Source: Pontibacter ramchanderi
GTDB lineage: Bacteria; Bacteroidota; Bacteroidia; Cytophagales; Hymenobacteraceae
Length of the DNA: 64,000 nucleotides
NCBI RefSeq assembly: GCF_002846395.1
Contig: NZ_PJMU01000002.1
Coordinates: forward strand, 62,001-126,000
Direction of reading: 5' to 3'
Shown here in pieces: positions 46,025 to 55,890 of this stretch. The notes under the pieces are model-generated. The model was given only the letters and a program-made list of their open reading frames with translations, had not been told where the DNA came from and searched no databases. The position numbers and the translations under genes are program-made. How positions within the stretch are numbered: position 1 is the first letter of the stretch; each line of letters starts with the position of its first letter.

Positions 46025-48652
46025 TTAAAGCGATGCCAGACTCTGCTCAATGGCGTGAATCTTGGCTTCGGCATCGGCTTGCTTCTTGCGCTCGTTGGCA
46101 ATTACTGCCTCAGGGGCACCACTTACAAAGCGTTCGTTGCTAAGCTTTTTCACAACTGAGTTCAGAAATCCTCTGGTGTACTCCAGCTCTTTTTGCAGAC
46201 GTTCACGCTCTGCGTCTACGTCGATGTTGCCCTCCATCGGAATAAAGAACTCGTCGCCAGCCTCTACGAAGCTAATAGCACCCTCCACACTCTCCTGTAC
46301 CAGGGTTATTTCGTTGATGTTGGCCAGCTTGCGGATGATGCTGATAAAGTCCTCGTAACCATCCTGGTTCATCACTTTAATGGCCAGATCAAGCGGTTTG
46401 TTCGGCGATATATTCTTGGAGTTTCGGATGTTGCGGATGGCGGCTACGATTTTGAGAACGCTCTCCATTTTCTCGTTCAGCTCCTTGTCGAACTTGTCCT
46501 GTTTCGGCCAGGCTGCTACTATGAGGAACTCCTTCTCTTTGCGCTCTTTCAGGTCCTGCCAGATCTCCTCGGTGATGAATGGCATGAACGGATGCAGCAC
46601 TTTGAGCACTTTCTCCAGGTATACGATCGTCGTATCAAGCGTCTGCTTATCGATCGGCTGCTGGTAGGCCGGTTTGATCATTTCGAGGTAGCTCGAGCAG
46701 AAATCGTCCCATACCAGTTTATACACCGCCAGTAGGGCATCCGAAATACGGAACTTCGTAAAGTGATCCTCGATCTGCACAAAAGCCTCGTTGAAGCGGG
46801 AGTCGAACCAAGCCATGGCCGTTTCGTTCGGGCAAGGCAAGCTCTCGTCCACTTGCCAACCTTTGATCAGGCGGTAAGCGTTCCAGATCTTGTTGCTGAA
46901 GTTACGGCCCTGCTCTACCAGTTTCTCATCGAACAACAGGTCGTTACCAGCTGGTGAACTGAACAGCATACCTGCCCGCACACCATCGGCTCCGTACTGA
47001 TCGATCAGGTCGAGCGGGTCTGGTGAGTTGCCCAGCTGCTTCGACATCTTACGGCCCTGCGTATCGCGCACAATACCGGTAAGGTATACGTTGCGGAACG
47101 GCGGCTCATTGCGGAACTCAAAACCAGCCATGATCATACGCGCTACCCAGAAGAACAAGATCTCCGGAGCCGTTACCAGATCATTGGTTGGGTAGTAATA
47201 TAGGATGTCTTTGTTATCCGGGTCCTTGAAACCATCAAAAACTGAGATCGGCCATAGCCACGACGAGAACCAAGTATCCAGCACGTCTTCGTCCTGACGC
47301 AGATCTTCGATCTGCAGGTTGTCGTTGCCGCTCTGCTTGCGGGCCAGTTCCAGCGCCTCTTCAGCTGAAGTGGCCACTACAAACGAACCATCCGGCAGGT
47401 AGTAAGCAGGTATCTGCTGTCCCCACCACAGCTGGCGCGAAATACACCAGTCGTGTACATTCTCCATCCATGAGCGGTACATGTTCTTGAACTTAGGCGG
47501 GTGCAGCCGAATTTCGTCGTTCATCACGGCCTCAAGGGCAGGTTTGGCCATTTTGTCCATCTTGCACCACCACTGCATCGACAGGCGCGGCTCGATAACA
47601 GCACCCGTGCGTTCCGAGGTCTGCAGCACGCTTGCGTACTCTTCTATCTTCACTAGCAAACCAGCTTCCTGCAGGTCTTTCACGATGTTGCGACGTGCTG
47701 CGAAACGGTCCTGGCCCACATAAAGCTGTGCTTTTTCATTCAGCGTACCGTCATCGTTCAAAATATCGATGGTCGGCAGTTTGTGTTTCTGACCCAGTTC
47801 ATAGTCGTTTAGGTCGTGGGCAGGCGTTACTTTCAGGGCACCTGTACCGAACTCAATCGACACATACTCATCCAGGATCACCGGAATTTCCTTGCCCAGC
47901 AAAGGGATACGCACAGACTTGCCGTGCAGGTGGGTATAGCGCTCGTCCGTTGGATTTACCGCCACGGCTACGTCGGCCATGATGGTTTCCGGACGGGAAG
48001 TCGCAACGGTGATATAGGTTGGTTCTGCAGCACCCACTACTTCGTAGTTCAGGTGGTACATTTTGGCCATGGTGTCTTTCGGTACTACTTCTTCGTCAGA
48101 AAGAGCCGTTTTGCCCTGCGGATCCCAGTTTACCATGCGCACACCGCGGTAGATCTGGCCTTTGCGGTACAGGTCCACAAACACCTCGATTACGGCAGCC
48201 GAAAGCTCGTCTTCCATCGTGAAGCGGGTTCGGTCCCAGTCGCAGGAGGCGCCCAGTTTCTTGAGCTGCTCCAGAATGATGCCGCCGTACTTCTCTTTCC
48301 ACTCCCAGGCATACTTCAGGAATTCCTCGCGTGTCAGGTCGCTCTTGTTGATGCCTCTCTCCTTGAGCATGGCCACCACTTTCGCCTCTGTGGCAATGGA
48401 AGCGTGGTCAGTTCCCGGTACCCAGCACGCCTCCTTGCCTTTCATGCGGGCACGACGGATAAGCACATCCTGAATCGTGTTGTTGAGCATGTGGCCCATG
48501 TGCAGCACGCCCGTTACGTTTGGCGGCGGAATCACAATGGTGTAAGGTTCTTTTTTCGGGTTAGGCGTAGAACGGAAGAGGCCGCGCTGCATCCAGCTGC
48601 TGTACCACTTCTCCTCTACTTCTCTGGGATTATATTTCGTTGAAATCGACAT
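46025..48652 (-). CDS. valS: Valine-tRNA ligase
   Basis: ValS charges tRNA-Val. The HIGH-type motif occurs as [15 protein letters not shown] and the KMSKS-type motif as [11 protein letters not shown]. The editing domain lies between them (about 190-350). The C-terminal about 70 residues ([20 protein letters not shown] onwards) are the tRNA-binding coiled coil. The 875-residue length is normal. The ATG at 48652 ([20 protein letters not shown]) gives the expected start. A TAATTTTG-type -7 element (minus strand, 48689-48696) lies 37 bp upstream. Confidence 0.96.
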   Translation of the reverse strand: MSISTKYNPREVEEKWYSSWMQRGLFRSTPNPKKEPYTIVIPPPNVTGVLHMGHMLNNTIQDVLIRRARMKGKEACWVPGTDHASIATEAKVVAMLKERGINKSDLTREEFLKYAWEWKEKYGGIILEQLKKLGASCDWDRTRFTMEDELSAAVIEVFVDLYRKGQIYRGVRMVNWDPQGKTALSDEEVVPKDTMAKMYHLNYEVVGAAEPTYITVATSRPETIMADVAVAVNPTDERYTHLHGKSVRIPLLGKEIPVILDEYVSIEFGTGALKVTPAHDLNDYELGQKHKLPTIDILNDDGTLNEKAQLYVGQDRFAARRNIVKDLQEAGLLVKIEEYASVLQTSERTGAVIEPRLSMQWWCKMDKMAKPALEAVMNDEIRLHPPKFKNMYRSWMENVHDWCISRQLWWGQQIPAYYLPDGSFVVATSAEEALELARKQSGNDNLQIEDLRQDEDVLDTWFSSWLWPISVFDGFKDPDNKDILYYYPTNDLVTAPEILFFWVARMIMAGFEFRNEPPFRNVYLTGIVRDTQGRKMSKQLGNSPDPLDLIDQYGADGVRAGMLFSSPAGNDLLFDEKLVEQGRNFSNKIWNAYRLIKGWQVDESLPCPNETAMAWFDSRFNEAFVQIEDHFTKFRISDALLAVYKLVWDDFCSSYLEMIKPAYQQPIDKQTLDTTIVYLEKVLKVLHPFMPFITEEIWQDLKERKEKEFLIVAAWPKQDKFDKELNEKMESVLKIVAAIRNIRNSKNISPNKPLDLAIKVMNQDGYEDFISIIRKLANINEITLVQESVEGAISFVEAGDEFFIPMEGNIDVDAERERLQKELEYTRGFLNSVVKKLSNERFVSGAPEAVIANERKKQADAEAKIHAIEQSLASL

Positions 48653-48688
48653 CGTAAACTGATTTTATCTGCTAATTGCGCTAATTGG

Positions 48689-48696
48689 CAAAATTA
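48689..48696 (-). promoter_or_regulatory. Candidate -7 element of valS (TAATTTTG on minus strand)
   Basis: Read on the minus strand, the element fits TAnnTTTG and lies 37 bp before the valS ATG. No TTG at the proper spacing. Confidence 0.45.
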
Positions 48697-48819
48697 GGAA
48701 TTTTGATTTAATTGTTGATTGCTAATCGCTGATAGTTCATCCTCAGGTATAATAAAACTCCTGCAGGGTTTGTTGAACAGACAGGTATAGCTATAGACCA
48801 TCAGGTACACCTATACCTG

Positions 48820-49428
48820 TCAGACGACTCGGATATCATACCTGGTCAGTAAACCTGCCAGTCCATCCTGCGAGAACTTCGCCTTTTTGATCGTATTCAG
48901 TTCTGGGTCGATGCTATAGTTGTAGGCCGTGGAGAAATCCGCTTCCGTCAGAGTAGTATGCTCGAAAACTGCCCCGGCCAGATCTGTATTGTCGAACCTC
49001 GCTTTTGTTAAAACAGCCTGCTCAAACACCACGTTTTTGAGGGAGCAATCGACAAAGGTGGTTTTCGGCATTTTCCGCCTGAGGAAAGAGGTATAATCCA
49101 TCTGACAACTCTCAAAGCTTACCGTGAACAGAAACTCCTCGCACTCGCTGAAGTTGATGCCTGTAAGTTTACACTCTTTGAACGTGACATTGTTCAGCGT
49201 CGACCCGAGCAGCTTGAGCATAGCCAGGTTGCAGCCCACAAACGTGCAGTCAGCGAAGCGGTTGTGAGAGAAATGGGTGTTGGAGAAGTCGCAGTTACGG
49301 AACACGCAGTCCTCGAACTCCCTGCCTCTGATGACTTTGTTCGGGTAGCTGATTTTCTCAAATGTCTTGTCCTGGTGCAGTTGCTCTTCCATGGGTATAG
49401 ATACTTTAGACAAAAGAATTTTTGACAA
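48820..49428 (-). CDS. Pentapeptide-repeat protein
   Basis: The protein consists mainly of five-residue repeats of the A(D/N)LXX type: FEDCVFRNCDFSNTHFSHNRFADCTF, then FKECKLTGINFSE and ARFDNTDLAGAVFEHTTLTEADF. These fold into a right-handed square helix. Qnr and MfpA relatives bind DNA gyrase, and the length (202 residues, or 190 from the ATG at 49392) fits that size class, but the role here is not known. It lies downstream of a minus-strand spacer with no close partner. Confidence 0.85.
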   Translation of the reverse strand: MSKILLSKVSIPMEEQLHQDKTFEKISYPNKVIRGREFEDCVFRNCDFSNTHFSHNRFADCTFVGCNLAMLKLLGSTLNNVTFKECKLTGINFSECEEFLFTVSFESCQMDYTSFLRRKMPKTTFVDCSLKNVVFEQAVLTKARFDNTDLAGAVFEHTTLTEADFSTAYNYSIDPELNTIKKAKFSQDGLAGLLTRYDIRVV

Positions 49429-49532
49429 AGGATAAAAGACGCGTGACTAGTGAACGGTCGCCTATAAGTCAAGTACACTTAGCTTATTACTTAATAAATT
49501 CTGGTCCTTTCTTCAATTTGATGTCGCTAAAA

Positions 49533-49567
49533 ATAAAAAAACCTGCCGCAAGAGACAGGTTTTTTGT
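49533..49567 (-). terminator. Terminator after the ferredoxin gene
   Basis: The stem aaaacctg(cc) / caggtttt, with an 8-base loop and A/T-rich tracts on both sides, lies 21 bp past the ferredoxin stop. Confidence 0.8.
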
Positions 49568-49587
49568 GCTTTGGTATTGGCTATACC

Positions 49588-49959
<372 letters not shown>

Positions 49960-49963
49960 TTAG

Positions 49964-49972
49964 TACTTTTGT
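49964..49972 (+). promoter_or_regulatory. Candidate -7 element of the acyl-CoA reductase gene (TACTTTTGT)
   Basis: Fits TAnnTTTG and lies 75 bp before the reductase ATG; no TTG at -33. It sits 19 bp from the ferredoxin promoter on the other strand. Confidence 0.4.
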
Positions 49973-49990
49973 ATCGCTTTACTTATCGAA

Positions 49991-50021
49991 CAAAATTAGG
50001 AACAATACCTATCCCTATCAA
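49991..50021 (-). promoter_or_regulatory. Promoter of the ferredoxin gene (TTG-N20-TAATTTTG on minus strand)
   Basis: On the plus strand the pattern is caaaatta (49991-49998), then 20 bp, then caa (50019-50021). Read on the minus strand this is a full -33/-7 match, with the predicted start about 47 bases before the ferredoxin ATG. Confidence 0.75.
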
Positions 50022-50046
50022 ATAAATTTTAACACAGCGGTTTGCC

Positions 50047-51057
50047 ATGACATTAGAGAACAGAATCGAAGCTTTCGTGAAGTTGGGGAAGCAACTGCAG
50101 GACATGACGCCTGAGGATCGCCAGGCCCTCGCCTTTGTGGCAAAGGCCAAGAACCCATGGTTCGACGAGGCCAACGTTTCGGCTGCCCTGCAGGGCATCA
50201 TCACCCTGCTCGATGAACAGTATCTCCGTGAATGGCTTTACCCCTACCACCTCAAACAGGTTACACCTAAAAAGGTTGGCGTGGTGATGGCGGGCAATAT
50301 TCCGATGGTCGGTTTCCACGATTTTCTGTCGGTTTTGCTGAGCGGGCACTTCCTGCTGGCCAAACTGAGTTCCGATGACGATGTGCTCATGCGCCGCCTG
50401 GCCAGTATGCTGGTAGCTATAGAGCCAGCCTTTGCCAACCAGTTCGAGTTTGTGGACATGCTCAAAGAGGCCGACGCCATTATCGCGACAGGCTCTGACA
50501 ACACGGCCCGCTATTTTGAGTACTACTTCGCCAAGCGCCCGCATATCATCCGGAAGAACCGCACCAGCATTGGCGTGCTCACGGGTCACGAAGAGGAAGA
50601 AGACCTGCGTGCCCTGGGCAATGACATTTTTCAGTACTACGGCCTGGGCTGCCGCAACGTGTCCAAGGTATACGTACCCGAGGGCTATACCTTCGACGAG
50701 CTGTTTGAGGCAAACGCGCAACACCACAACATACTCGATCACCACAAATACCAGAACAACTACGACTACAATAAGTCGATTTTGCTGGTAAACCGCGTGC
50801 CCCACTTCGACAACGGTTTCCTGCTAGTACAGGAAAGCGAGCAACTGGTATCGCCTATCTCGGTGCTGTTTTACGAAACTTTCACCTCGCTACCTGACCT
50901 GCGCCACAAACTGGCTGCGGTAAAAGACAAGACGCAATGCGTGGTGTCAGCCCACGGCTGGTTAGAGGGCAGCATCGCCTTTGGTGAGGCCCAGTGCCCG
51001 ATGCCGTGGGATTATGCCGATGGCGTGGATACAATGGCGTTTTTGCAGCGTTTGTAA
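50047..51057 (+). CDS. Acyl-CoA reductase (LuxC-like)
   Basis: The 336-residue protein resembles the LuxC family of aldehyde-dehydrogenase-like acyl-CoA reductases: GVVMAGNIPMVGFHDFLSVLLSGH, ADAIIATGSDNTARYFEYYF and the cysteine-bearing segment YYGLGCRNVSKVYVP, where the Cys is the likely acyl-enzyme residue. It would reduce an activated fatty acid to an aldehyde. No light-emission genes are present, so bioluminescence is not implied. The gene is divergent from a ferredoxin gene. Confidence 0.85.
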   Translation: MTLENRIEAFVKLGKQLQDMTPEDRQALAFVAKAKNPWFDEANVSAALQGIITLLDEQYLREWLYPYHLKQVTPKKVGVVMAGNIPMVGFHDFLSVLLSGHFLLAKLSSDDDVLMRRLASMLVAIEPAFANQFEFVDMLKEADAIIATGSDNTARYFEYYFAKRPHIIRKNRTSIGVLTGHEEEEDLRALGNDIFQYYGLGCRNVSKVYVPEGYTFDELFEANAQHHNILDHHKYQNNYDYNKSILLVNRVPHFDNGFLLVQESEQLVSPISVLFYETFTSLPDLRHKLAAVKDKTQCVVSAHGWLEGSIAFGEAQCPMPWDYADGVDTMAFLQRL

Positions 51058-51157
51058 GGTATAGCCAGGGCTTCAAAATCAGCTTCTTCTTAGAACCAAA
51101 ATAACAGTGTGGCATGTTTTGTGGTTATATACCTGCCAACACTAAATTTTGATAACT

Positions 51158-51457
51158 ATGAAGAGGACCGAGAAGAGAGCCAGTCTGATCGAAAAAGAGC
51201 GCATTCCGATGCTCCATTTTAGCACTGAGGATGTGCTGAAAGACCCTACTGCCCGCAGTATACGCTCATACGAGGCAAACCGCGCTACCATTCTGGGCAA
51301 TGCCTACCGCAACAAAGCGATTATCACTTTTTGCACCGACGATGGTGATGTCAAGAAAGTAGAAACCACTGTCTGGTGCTACGACGATAAGTTCGTGCTG
51401 CTAAAGTCAGGTACGTTCTTGCCGCTGAAATCCATCCTTAAAATCGAAAACAGCTAA
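51158..51457 (+). CDS. Small conserved-looking unknown protein
   Basis: The ATG at 51158 (MKRTEKRASLIEKERIP) is chosen over the upstream TTG. The 99-residue product has no signal peptide, no membrane segment and a beta-rich C-terminal half (KAIITFCTDDGDVKKVETTVWCYDDKFVLLKSG). I do not recognise a family. A terminator hairpin follows 64 bp downstream. Confidence 0.65.
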   Translation: MKRTEKRASLIEKERIPMLHFSTEDVLKDPTARSIRSYEANRATILGNAYRNKAIITFCTDDGDVKKVETTVWCYDDKFVLLKSGTFLPLKSILKIENS

Positions 51458-51520
51458 TGGCGCAACAAATTGCTCACCTCAAAGATCGCTATACCTGCCA
51501 ACGAAACGTAGCAAAAACAT

Positions 51521-51565
51521 AACAGCCCGCACAAGAAGATAAGACTTCTCTGCGGGCTGTTTTGG
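51521..51565. terminator. Terminator hairpin
   Basis: The 11-bp stem aacagcccgca / tgcgggctgtt is followed by ttggtt. It lies after the 51158 gene and faces the convergent nucleoside phosphorylase gene. Confidence 0.75.
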
Positions 51566-51696
51566 TTATGCAGCGTTGTATACTTCCAGTAGGTAAACCT
51601 GAAAAAAGGGAATACTCGTGCACGATTCGGACAAGTCACAACCTGTCCCTACGAGATAAACTTTCTCCCTTTTTAACTTCCCAACTTTCTAACTCC

Positions 51697-52551
51697 TTAT
51701 ATTCTCTCAAGCACCTTCACGATCAGGCTGTCGATCACCTCTTCCGCATTTGTCGCGAACTCCTGAGAAATACGATTCGCTACAATGGCGTTAAGCGATA
51801 GCATTTCGTGGCCCAGCAGACGGCCCATAGCGTAGTAGCCAGCCGTTTCCATCTCGAAGTTAGTGAAACGGAAGTCGCATACCTTGAAGTCCTGGTATAC
51901 CTTGAGCAGATCCGGATTACGCAGGCCTCCGCGCAGCACACGGCCCTGTGGAGCGTAGAAGCCCGGGCAGGTAAGGGTGTTTCCCGGTATCATATCAAAA
52001 GCAATCTTGTCGATCAGCATCTTTGAGCCGTTGACTACATACGGACGGAAGCCAACACCCAATTGCTCCTGAAGTGCTTTGGAGATGCTCTGTTCGTTTT
52101 CGTCCTGCTCCAGCGGATAGAACTCCATGAGCGAATCCAGGCCGATGCCGTAGTGCGATGCCAGGTGACTGCCCAGCGGAATATCCGACTGCAGCGAGCC
52201 CGAGGTACCGATACGCACAATCTTGAGCGAGATATTCTCCTCATTTGGCTCCCGCGACTGAAAATCGATGTTCACCAACGCGTCCAGCTCGTTCATCAGA
52301 ATATCGATATTATCGGTTCCCATTCCTGTTGAGATGACCGTGATGCGTTTGCCTTTATAGTAGCCGGTATGCGTCACGAACTCTCGCTTGGTGATCTGCA
52401 CCTCTATTTCATCGAAATACTTACTCACCATCGGCACGCGATCCGGGTCTCCTACTGTAATGATCGTATCCGAAATATGCTCCGGCTGCAGGTTGAGGTG
52501 GTAGATCGTGCCGTTTTTATTGATGATCAGTTCTGATTCTGGAATTGCCAT
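51697..52551 (-). CDS. Nucleoside phosphorylase (uridine phosphorylase-like)
   Basis: The 284-residue protein shows the PNP/UDP phosphorylase fold features: IITVGDPDRVPMVSKYF, TVISTGMGTDNIDI, VRIGTSGSLQSDIPLG, and FTNFEMETAGYYAMGRLLGHEMLSLNAIVANR. Such enzymes split nucleosides with phosphate in nucleoside salvage. The sequence is closer to uridine than purine phosphorylases, but the substrate is not certain. It stands alone in orientation, with a mini-repeat spacer past its stop (51664-51694). Confidence 0.85.
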   Translation of the reverse strand: MAIPESELIINKNGTIYHLNLQPEHISDTIITVGDPDRVPMVSKYFDEIEVQITKREFVTHTGYYKGKRITVISTGMGTDNIDILMNELDALVNIDFQSREPNEENISLKIVRIGTSGSLQSDIPLGSHLASHYGIGLDSLMEFYPLEQDENEQSISKALQEQLGVGFRPYVVNGSKMLIDKIAFDMIPGNTLTCPGFYAPQGRVLRGGLRNPDLLKVYQDFKVCDFRFTNFEMETAGYYAMGRLLGHEMLSLNAIVANRISQEFATNAEEVIDSLIVKVLERI

Positions 52552-52575
52552 AGATTGGTTATGTTAGAAACAAAG

Positions 52576-52604
52576 AAAAGCGTGGCTGGTGGGCGCACGC
52601 TTTT
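52576..52604 (-). terminator. Terminator after trhO
   Basis: The stem aaaagcgtg / cacgctttt with an 11-base loop lies 19 bp past the trhO stop; read on the minus strand it ends in ttttctttg. Confidence 0.7.
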
Positions 52605-52622
52605 CCTAGCTTTAGAGAATAC

Positions 52623-53591
52623 TTATTTAGATACGGTAGAAGTCTTGCGACGGTTGAATCCTTTCAGCGGATTGTAGCCATTCAGGTTCTTCTGGTAGTA
52701 ACCAGTGCCGTCGTAGGCGCGTTTTTCAGGGTGCTCTTTGCACTCGGTAGAGCAGGCGCCTTCCAGTTCCCAGCCGCATTTCTCGCAGATGGGCACGTGC
52801 AGGTTGCACACCGGGTTGGCGCAGTTTACCATGCGGTCTTCCACAGTGCCACAAACGTAGCATTTGGAAATTACTGTAGGATTCACAGAGTTCACATCCA
52901 CCGCCACACGGTTATCGAATACGTAGCATTTGCCCTCGAAGTCTTCGCCGCCTGCCTCCTTGCCATACTTGATGATGCCACCATGCAGCTGGTATACATC
53001 TTCGAAGCCCTGCTCCAACAGGAAGGCACTTGCTTTTTCGCATTTGATACCGCCGGTGCAGTAGGTCAGGATCTTCTTGCCTTTCAGCTCTTCTTTCAGC
53101 GCATCAATCTTCTCCGGAAACTCCCGGAAGTTCTCGATGTCCAGCGTTACGGCATTTTTGAAACGGCCCACGCTGTACTCGTAATCCGAGCGCATGTCCA
53201 TGATCACCACGTCTTCGCGATCCTTCATCTCCTTGAACTCCTTCGGCTCCAGGTGTATACCGGTACGCACGTTCGGGTCTATGTGTAACAGGCCGGAATG
53301 CACGATCTCGGCTTTGGTACGCACGTGCAGCTTGGCGAAGGCGTGCTTATCAGATTCGTCTACCTTAAAGTCGACTTTGGCGAAGCGCGGGTCGGCTTTC
53401 ACGATCTCCATGTACCTGTCGCAGTCGGCCTTCAGACCCGACACAGTGCCGTTAAGGCCCTCTTTGGAAATGATGATGCGGCCGAGCAGATTCAGCTCCA
53501 GGCAAAGTAGGTGGTGCTCCTCCCGGAACGCCTCAGGGTCTGCTATTGGTGTGTAGCAGTAGTACAGTAGTATGCTGTAGGGTTTGTTCAT
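52623..53591 (-). CDS. trhO: tRNA uridine-34 hydroxylase, rhodanese-like
   Basis: TrhO (YceA) forms 5-hydroxyuridine at position 34 of tRNA using oxygen. The protein (322 residues) has an N-terminal acylphosphatase-like domain (about 1-100, GLNGTVSGLKADCDRY), a rhodanese domain (about 120-215) with the active Cys in LTYCTGGIKCEKAS, and a C-terminal Cys-rich region (CYVCGTVEDRMVNCANPVC, CEKCGWELEGACSTEC) that likely binds zinc. Confidence 0.92.
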   Translation of the reverse strand: MNKPYSILLYYCYTPIADPEAFREEHHLLCLELNLLGRIIISKEGLNGTVSGLKADCDRYMEIVKADPRFAKVDFKVDESDKHAFAKLHVRTKAEIVHSGLLHIDPNVRTGIHLEPKEFKEMKDREDVVIMDMRSDYEYSVGRFKNAVTLDIENFREFPEKIDALKEELKGKKILTYCTGGIKCEKASAFLLEQGFEDVYQLHGGIIKYGKEAGGEDFEGKCYVFDNRVAVDVNSVNPTVISKCYVCGTVEDRMVNCANPVCNLHVPICEKCGWELEGACSTECKEHPEKRAYDGTGYYQKNLNGYNPLKGFNRRKTSTVSK

Positions 53592-53870
53592 AACTGCTTA
53601 GGTTCAACTAAGTGTTAAAATTAATTGTTGATTGTTTGCCCCTTTGGGGCTATTGTTAAATTGTTGGTGGTTAAATTGTTGTTAGTGCACGATTGGGCAG
53701 ATCGCGATCTGGCCGTACGAACGGGCCTGGTTTTATACCTGCCCACCATGACGTTACGGTGTAACGTAGCTACTTTTCAACTATCTAACTACCGGCAAAT
53801 TTCTTGCTTTTCTCTTTAACCAAAAATGACTTTGGTCAGTTCGGTTTTCAAAAGCAGGACAGGTATAAAA
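53592..53870. repeat. Intergenic spacer with degenerate TTGTTAAATTG-type mini-repeats
   Basis: A 279-bp region without a gene. Its first part (about 53612-53690) is a chain of variants of gttgatt, gttaaattg and gttggtggttaaattg. The same phrases occur near 31518-31550, 36929-36946 and 48700-48740. A short hairpin (gcccctttggggc) lies in the middle. Confidence 0.6.
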
Positions 53871-54506
53871 TTACTTAACCGGTGCAGCCGGGTTGCCGAA
53901 TACAGTGGCTTTGGCAGGCACGTTCGCAACTACCACAGAGCCAGCGCCTACACGGGCGTTCTTACCAATTTTCACACCCGACACGATCACAGCACCTGAA
54001 CCAATAAAGGCACCGTCTTCCACTACCACTTCAGAGTTAACAATGGCGCCTGCACCGATCTGTACGTTATCGCCGATCTCGGCTTTGGTGTCTACCAGCG
54101 CACGCGATTCGATGATGTTGTTGTCTCCGATCTTTGCGTTGTTATTCACGATGGCACCCGCTGCGATCATGTTCCCATGACCCAGCCAGGCGTGTTCTGA
54201 CACTGCACTGAATTTATGGATCGCATTCACAGGCACCACCTTGTACTCGTCTTTGAGCATCTTGATCAAACCCTTGCGGGCGGCTGAGTCCTCTACAGCC
54301 ACAAATACATCGCACTTCTTGCCGATCAGTTTCAGGAATTCGCTGTCTTCAGTGCCGCTCATCACCGACACATTGTTCAGTTCCTGCTGCTGCAGGTCCT
54401 TGCTGTCGTCGAGGAAGCAGTACACCACCACGTTGTTGCTGTTAAATATATCGAGAGCTGCCGTACCCAGTTTCTGGGCACCAAGTATAATTACCGGATT
54501 TTGCAT
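53871..54506 (-). CDS. NeuD/PglD-like sugar O-acyltransferase
   Basis: The 211-residue protein has an N-terminal Rossmann-like domain (VIILGAQKLGTAALDIF, about 1-80) and a C-terminal left-handed hexapeptide helix (HGNMIAAGAIVNNNAKIGDNNIIESRALV, about 110-205). These enzymes acetylate amino or hydroxyl groups of surface sugars. No glycan locus is nearby, so the substrate is unknown. A -7 element lies 20 bp before the ATG. Confidence 0.85.
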   Translation of the reverse strand: MQNPVIILGAQKLGTAALDIFNSNNVVVYCFLDDSKDLQQQELNNVSVMSGTEDSEFLKLIGKKCDVFVAVEDSAARKGLIKMLKDEYKVVPVNAIHKFSAVSEHAWLGHGNMIAAGAIVNNNAKIGDNNIIESRALVDTKAEIGDNVQIGAGAIVNSEVVVEDGAFIGSGAVIVSGVKIGKNARVGAGSVVVANVPAKATVFGNPAAPVK

Positions 54507-54526
54507 AGCCTATGTCAAATAAGGTG

Positions 54527-54534
54527 CAAAGGTA
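54527..54534 (-). promoter_or_regulatory. Candidate -7 element of the NeuD-like gene (TACCTTTG on minus strand)
   Basis: A full TAnnTTTG match on the minus strand, 20 bp before the ATG at 54506; no TTG at the right distance. Confidence 0.55.
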
Positions 54535-54546
54535 CGAAGATTAGCG

Positions 54547-55890
54547 CTAATCTGCAGCGATTTGTGCAGGCTCGTCTTCTTCGAGCTGCGGCTGACAGTT
54601 AAGCAGCAAGTACCGCAGCAGTTCGCTGTTGGTCTTACAAAGCAGCAGCAGGTATACCACAAAAGGCAGCACAACTACCCTATACCTGTTGAGCGTGCCC
54701 AGGTTCGGCATACTGTAAGCCAGCAGAACGCCCATCACAAAGATGTATACCAGCAATGCCGTGAGTAGATAGCCATAGCGCCACTTCACACGTCCGGCCT
54801 CAAACAAGTCGCGCACAAAGCCAAATGCCAGCGCCAATAGCAGTGTATTTTCAAGGGCAGCTACAAAGGTGCGCACATTGTATACCTCCCAGATGAAAGG
54901 CCGGAACAGCATCCCGATAAAGGCTAATTGTGAGTGCAGCGCAAAGCTCAGGTAGGTCGGCTCCAGAAAAGGAAAGTCGATGCGGGGTTTGTCCTGCGAG
55001 GCCAGCAGGCTAACCTGGTAATTGCCATACACCACATCCGGCAGGGCCTCGAGGTTCAGATTAGGGTTGAGTTGCGTACCTAGCCAGGCTATACCTGAAA
55101 ACAGCACCAGCAGTGCCAGCCCTTTTAGCAGCCAGTGAATGTGCGCCAATTTCGGGCTGTAAAAGATCACTTTCAGGAGCAGCGCCAAAGCTAAAGTTAG
55201 TGCCAGGGCCACGGCTACAAAGTATTTCACGAGCCAGATCAGGTATAGGCCCAGCACGGCCAGCAGCAGGTATAGCACGGGCCTGCGCTTCAGCTTCCCG
55301 TACAGCAGGTATAAGCTACTGCCCAGCAGCAAACCCATCCCTCCCATCAGCACGCTCTCTTTGAGCACACCCGATGACCAGAAGACCACCGAGGGGAATG
55401 CCAGAAAGGCCACCACAGCAGGTATAGCCGTTGTTGGAAAATACCGGGCCAGCGCATTGACGAAGAACCAGAGCCCGGCAAAGCTGAACAGCGACAGGTA
55501 GAGTGAACTGAGGTAGTAGTTGCCGTTTGTCAGCAGCAGGGGCACGCTCAACAGACGCGGCATGTTCCAGGCGCTTTCATAAAATGGCTTTTGCAGCCCT
55601 TGAAAGGGTGTTCCTGTAGGGTCGTTAGAGAAAAGATACTGCAAGTAGGCACCTATACCTTGCTCGTGAGCCAGGTCGGTCATCAGGAGGGCGCGCTGGT
55701 AATAGAGCTGCGTATCGCCTTTGTCGTACACATGAAAGCTCAGCACCCCGATCAGGAGCCCGCAGGCCAGTTTGAGCAGTAGCGTCGGGAAGAAGAAAGG
55801 CCGCAATTTGGGGTTCCAGTCCTGTTTCCAGAGCCACCAGATTAGCCCAGCCAGCACCAGCAGGTTCAGGCCGTAGATCAGTACACTCAC
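54547..55890 (-). CDS. Large polytopic membrane protein of unknown function
   Basis: The 447-residue protein has about nine to eleven hydrophobic helices, a periplasmic-type loop after the second or third helix (YDKGDTQLYYQRALLMTD) with acidic residues, and no signal peptide beyond the first membrane segment. The layout resembles membrane glycosyltransferases of the GT-C type or O-antigen-type enzymes, but no motif clinches it. It starts at ATG 55890, overlapping the DUF2851 stop by 4 bp, so the two genes are probably coupled. Confidence 0.7.
   Translation of the reverse strand: MSVLIYGLNLLVLAGLIWWLWKQDWNPKLRPFFFPTLLLKLACGLLIGVLSFHVYDKGDTQLYYQRALLMTDLAHEQGIGAYLQYLFSNDPTGTPFQGLQKPFYESAWNMPRLLSVPLLLTNGNYYLSSLYLSLFSFAGLWFFVNALARYFPTTAIPAVVAFLAFPSVVFWSSGVLKESVLMGGMGLLLGSSLYLLYGKLKRRPVLYLLLAVLGLYLIWLVKYFVAVALALTLALALLLKVIFYSPKLAHIHWLLKGLALLVLFSGIAWLGTQLNPNLNLEALPDVVYGNYQVSLLASQDKPRIDFPFLEPTYLSFALHSQLAFIGMLFRPFIWEVYNVRTFVAALENTLLLALAFGFVRDLFEAGRVKWRYGYLLTALLVYIFVMGVLLAYSMPNLGTLNRYRVVVLPFVVYLLLLCKTNSELLRYLLLNCQPQLEEDEPAQIAAD

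Noticed and set aside
48820-49428. Quinolone resistance (Qnr-type) gene
   Set aside because: Only the pentapeptide-repeat fold is shared; there is no specific Qnr loop pattern that I can identify.
50047-51057. Bioluminescence gene cluster from the LuxC similarity
   Set aside because: No luciferase or other lux genes occur nearby, and LuxC-like reductases are common outside light-emitting bacteria.
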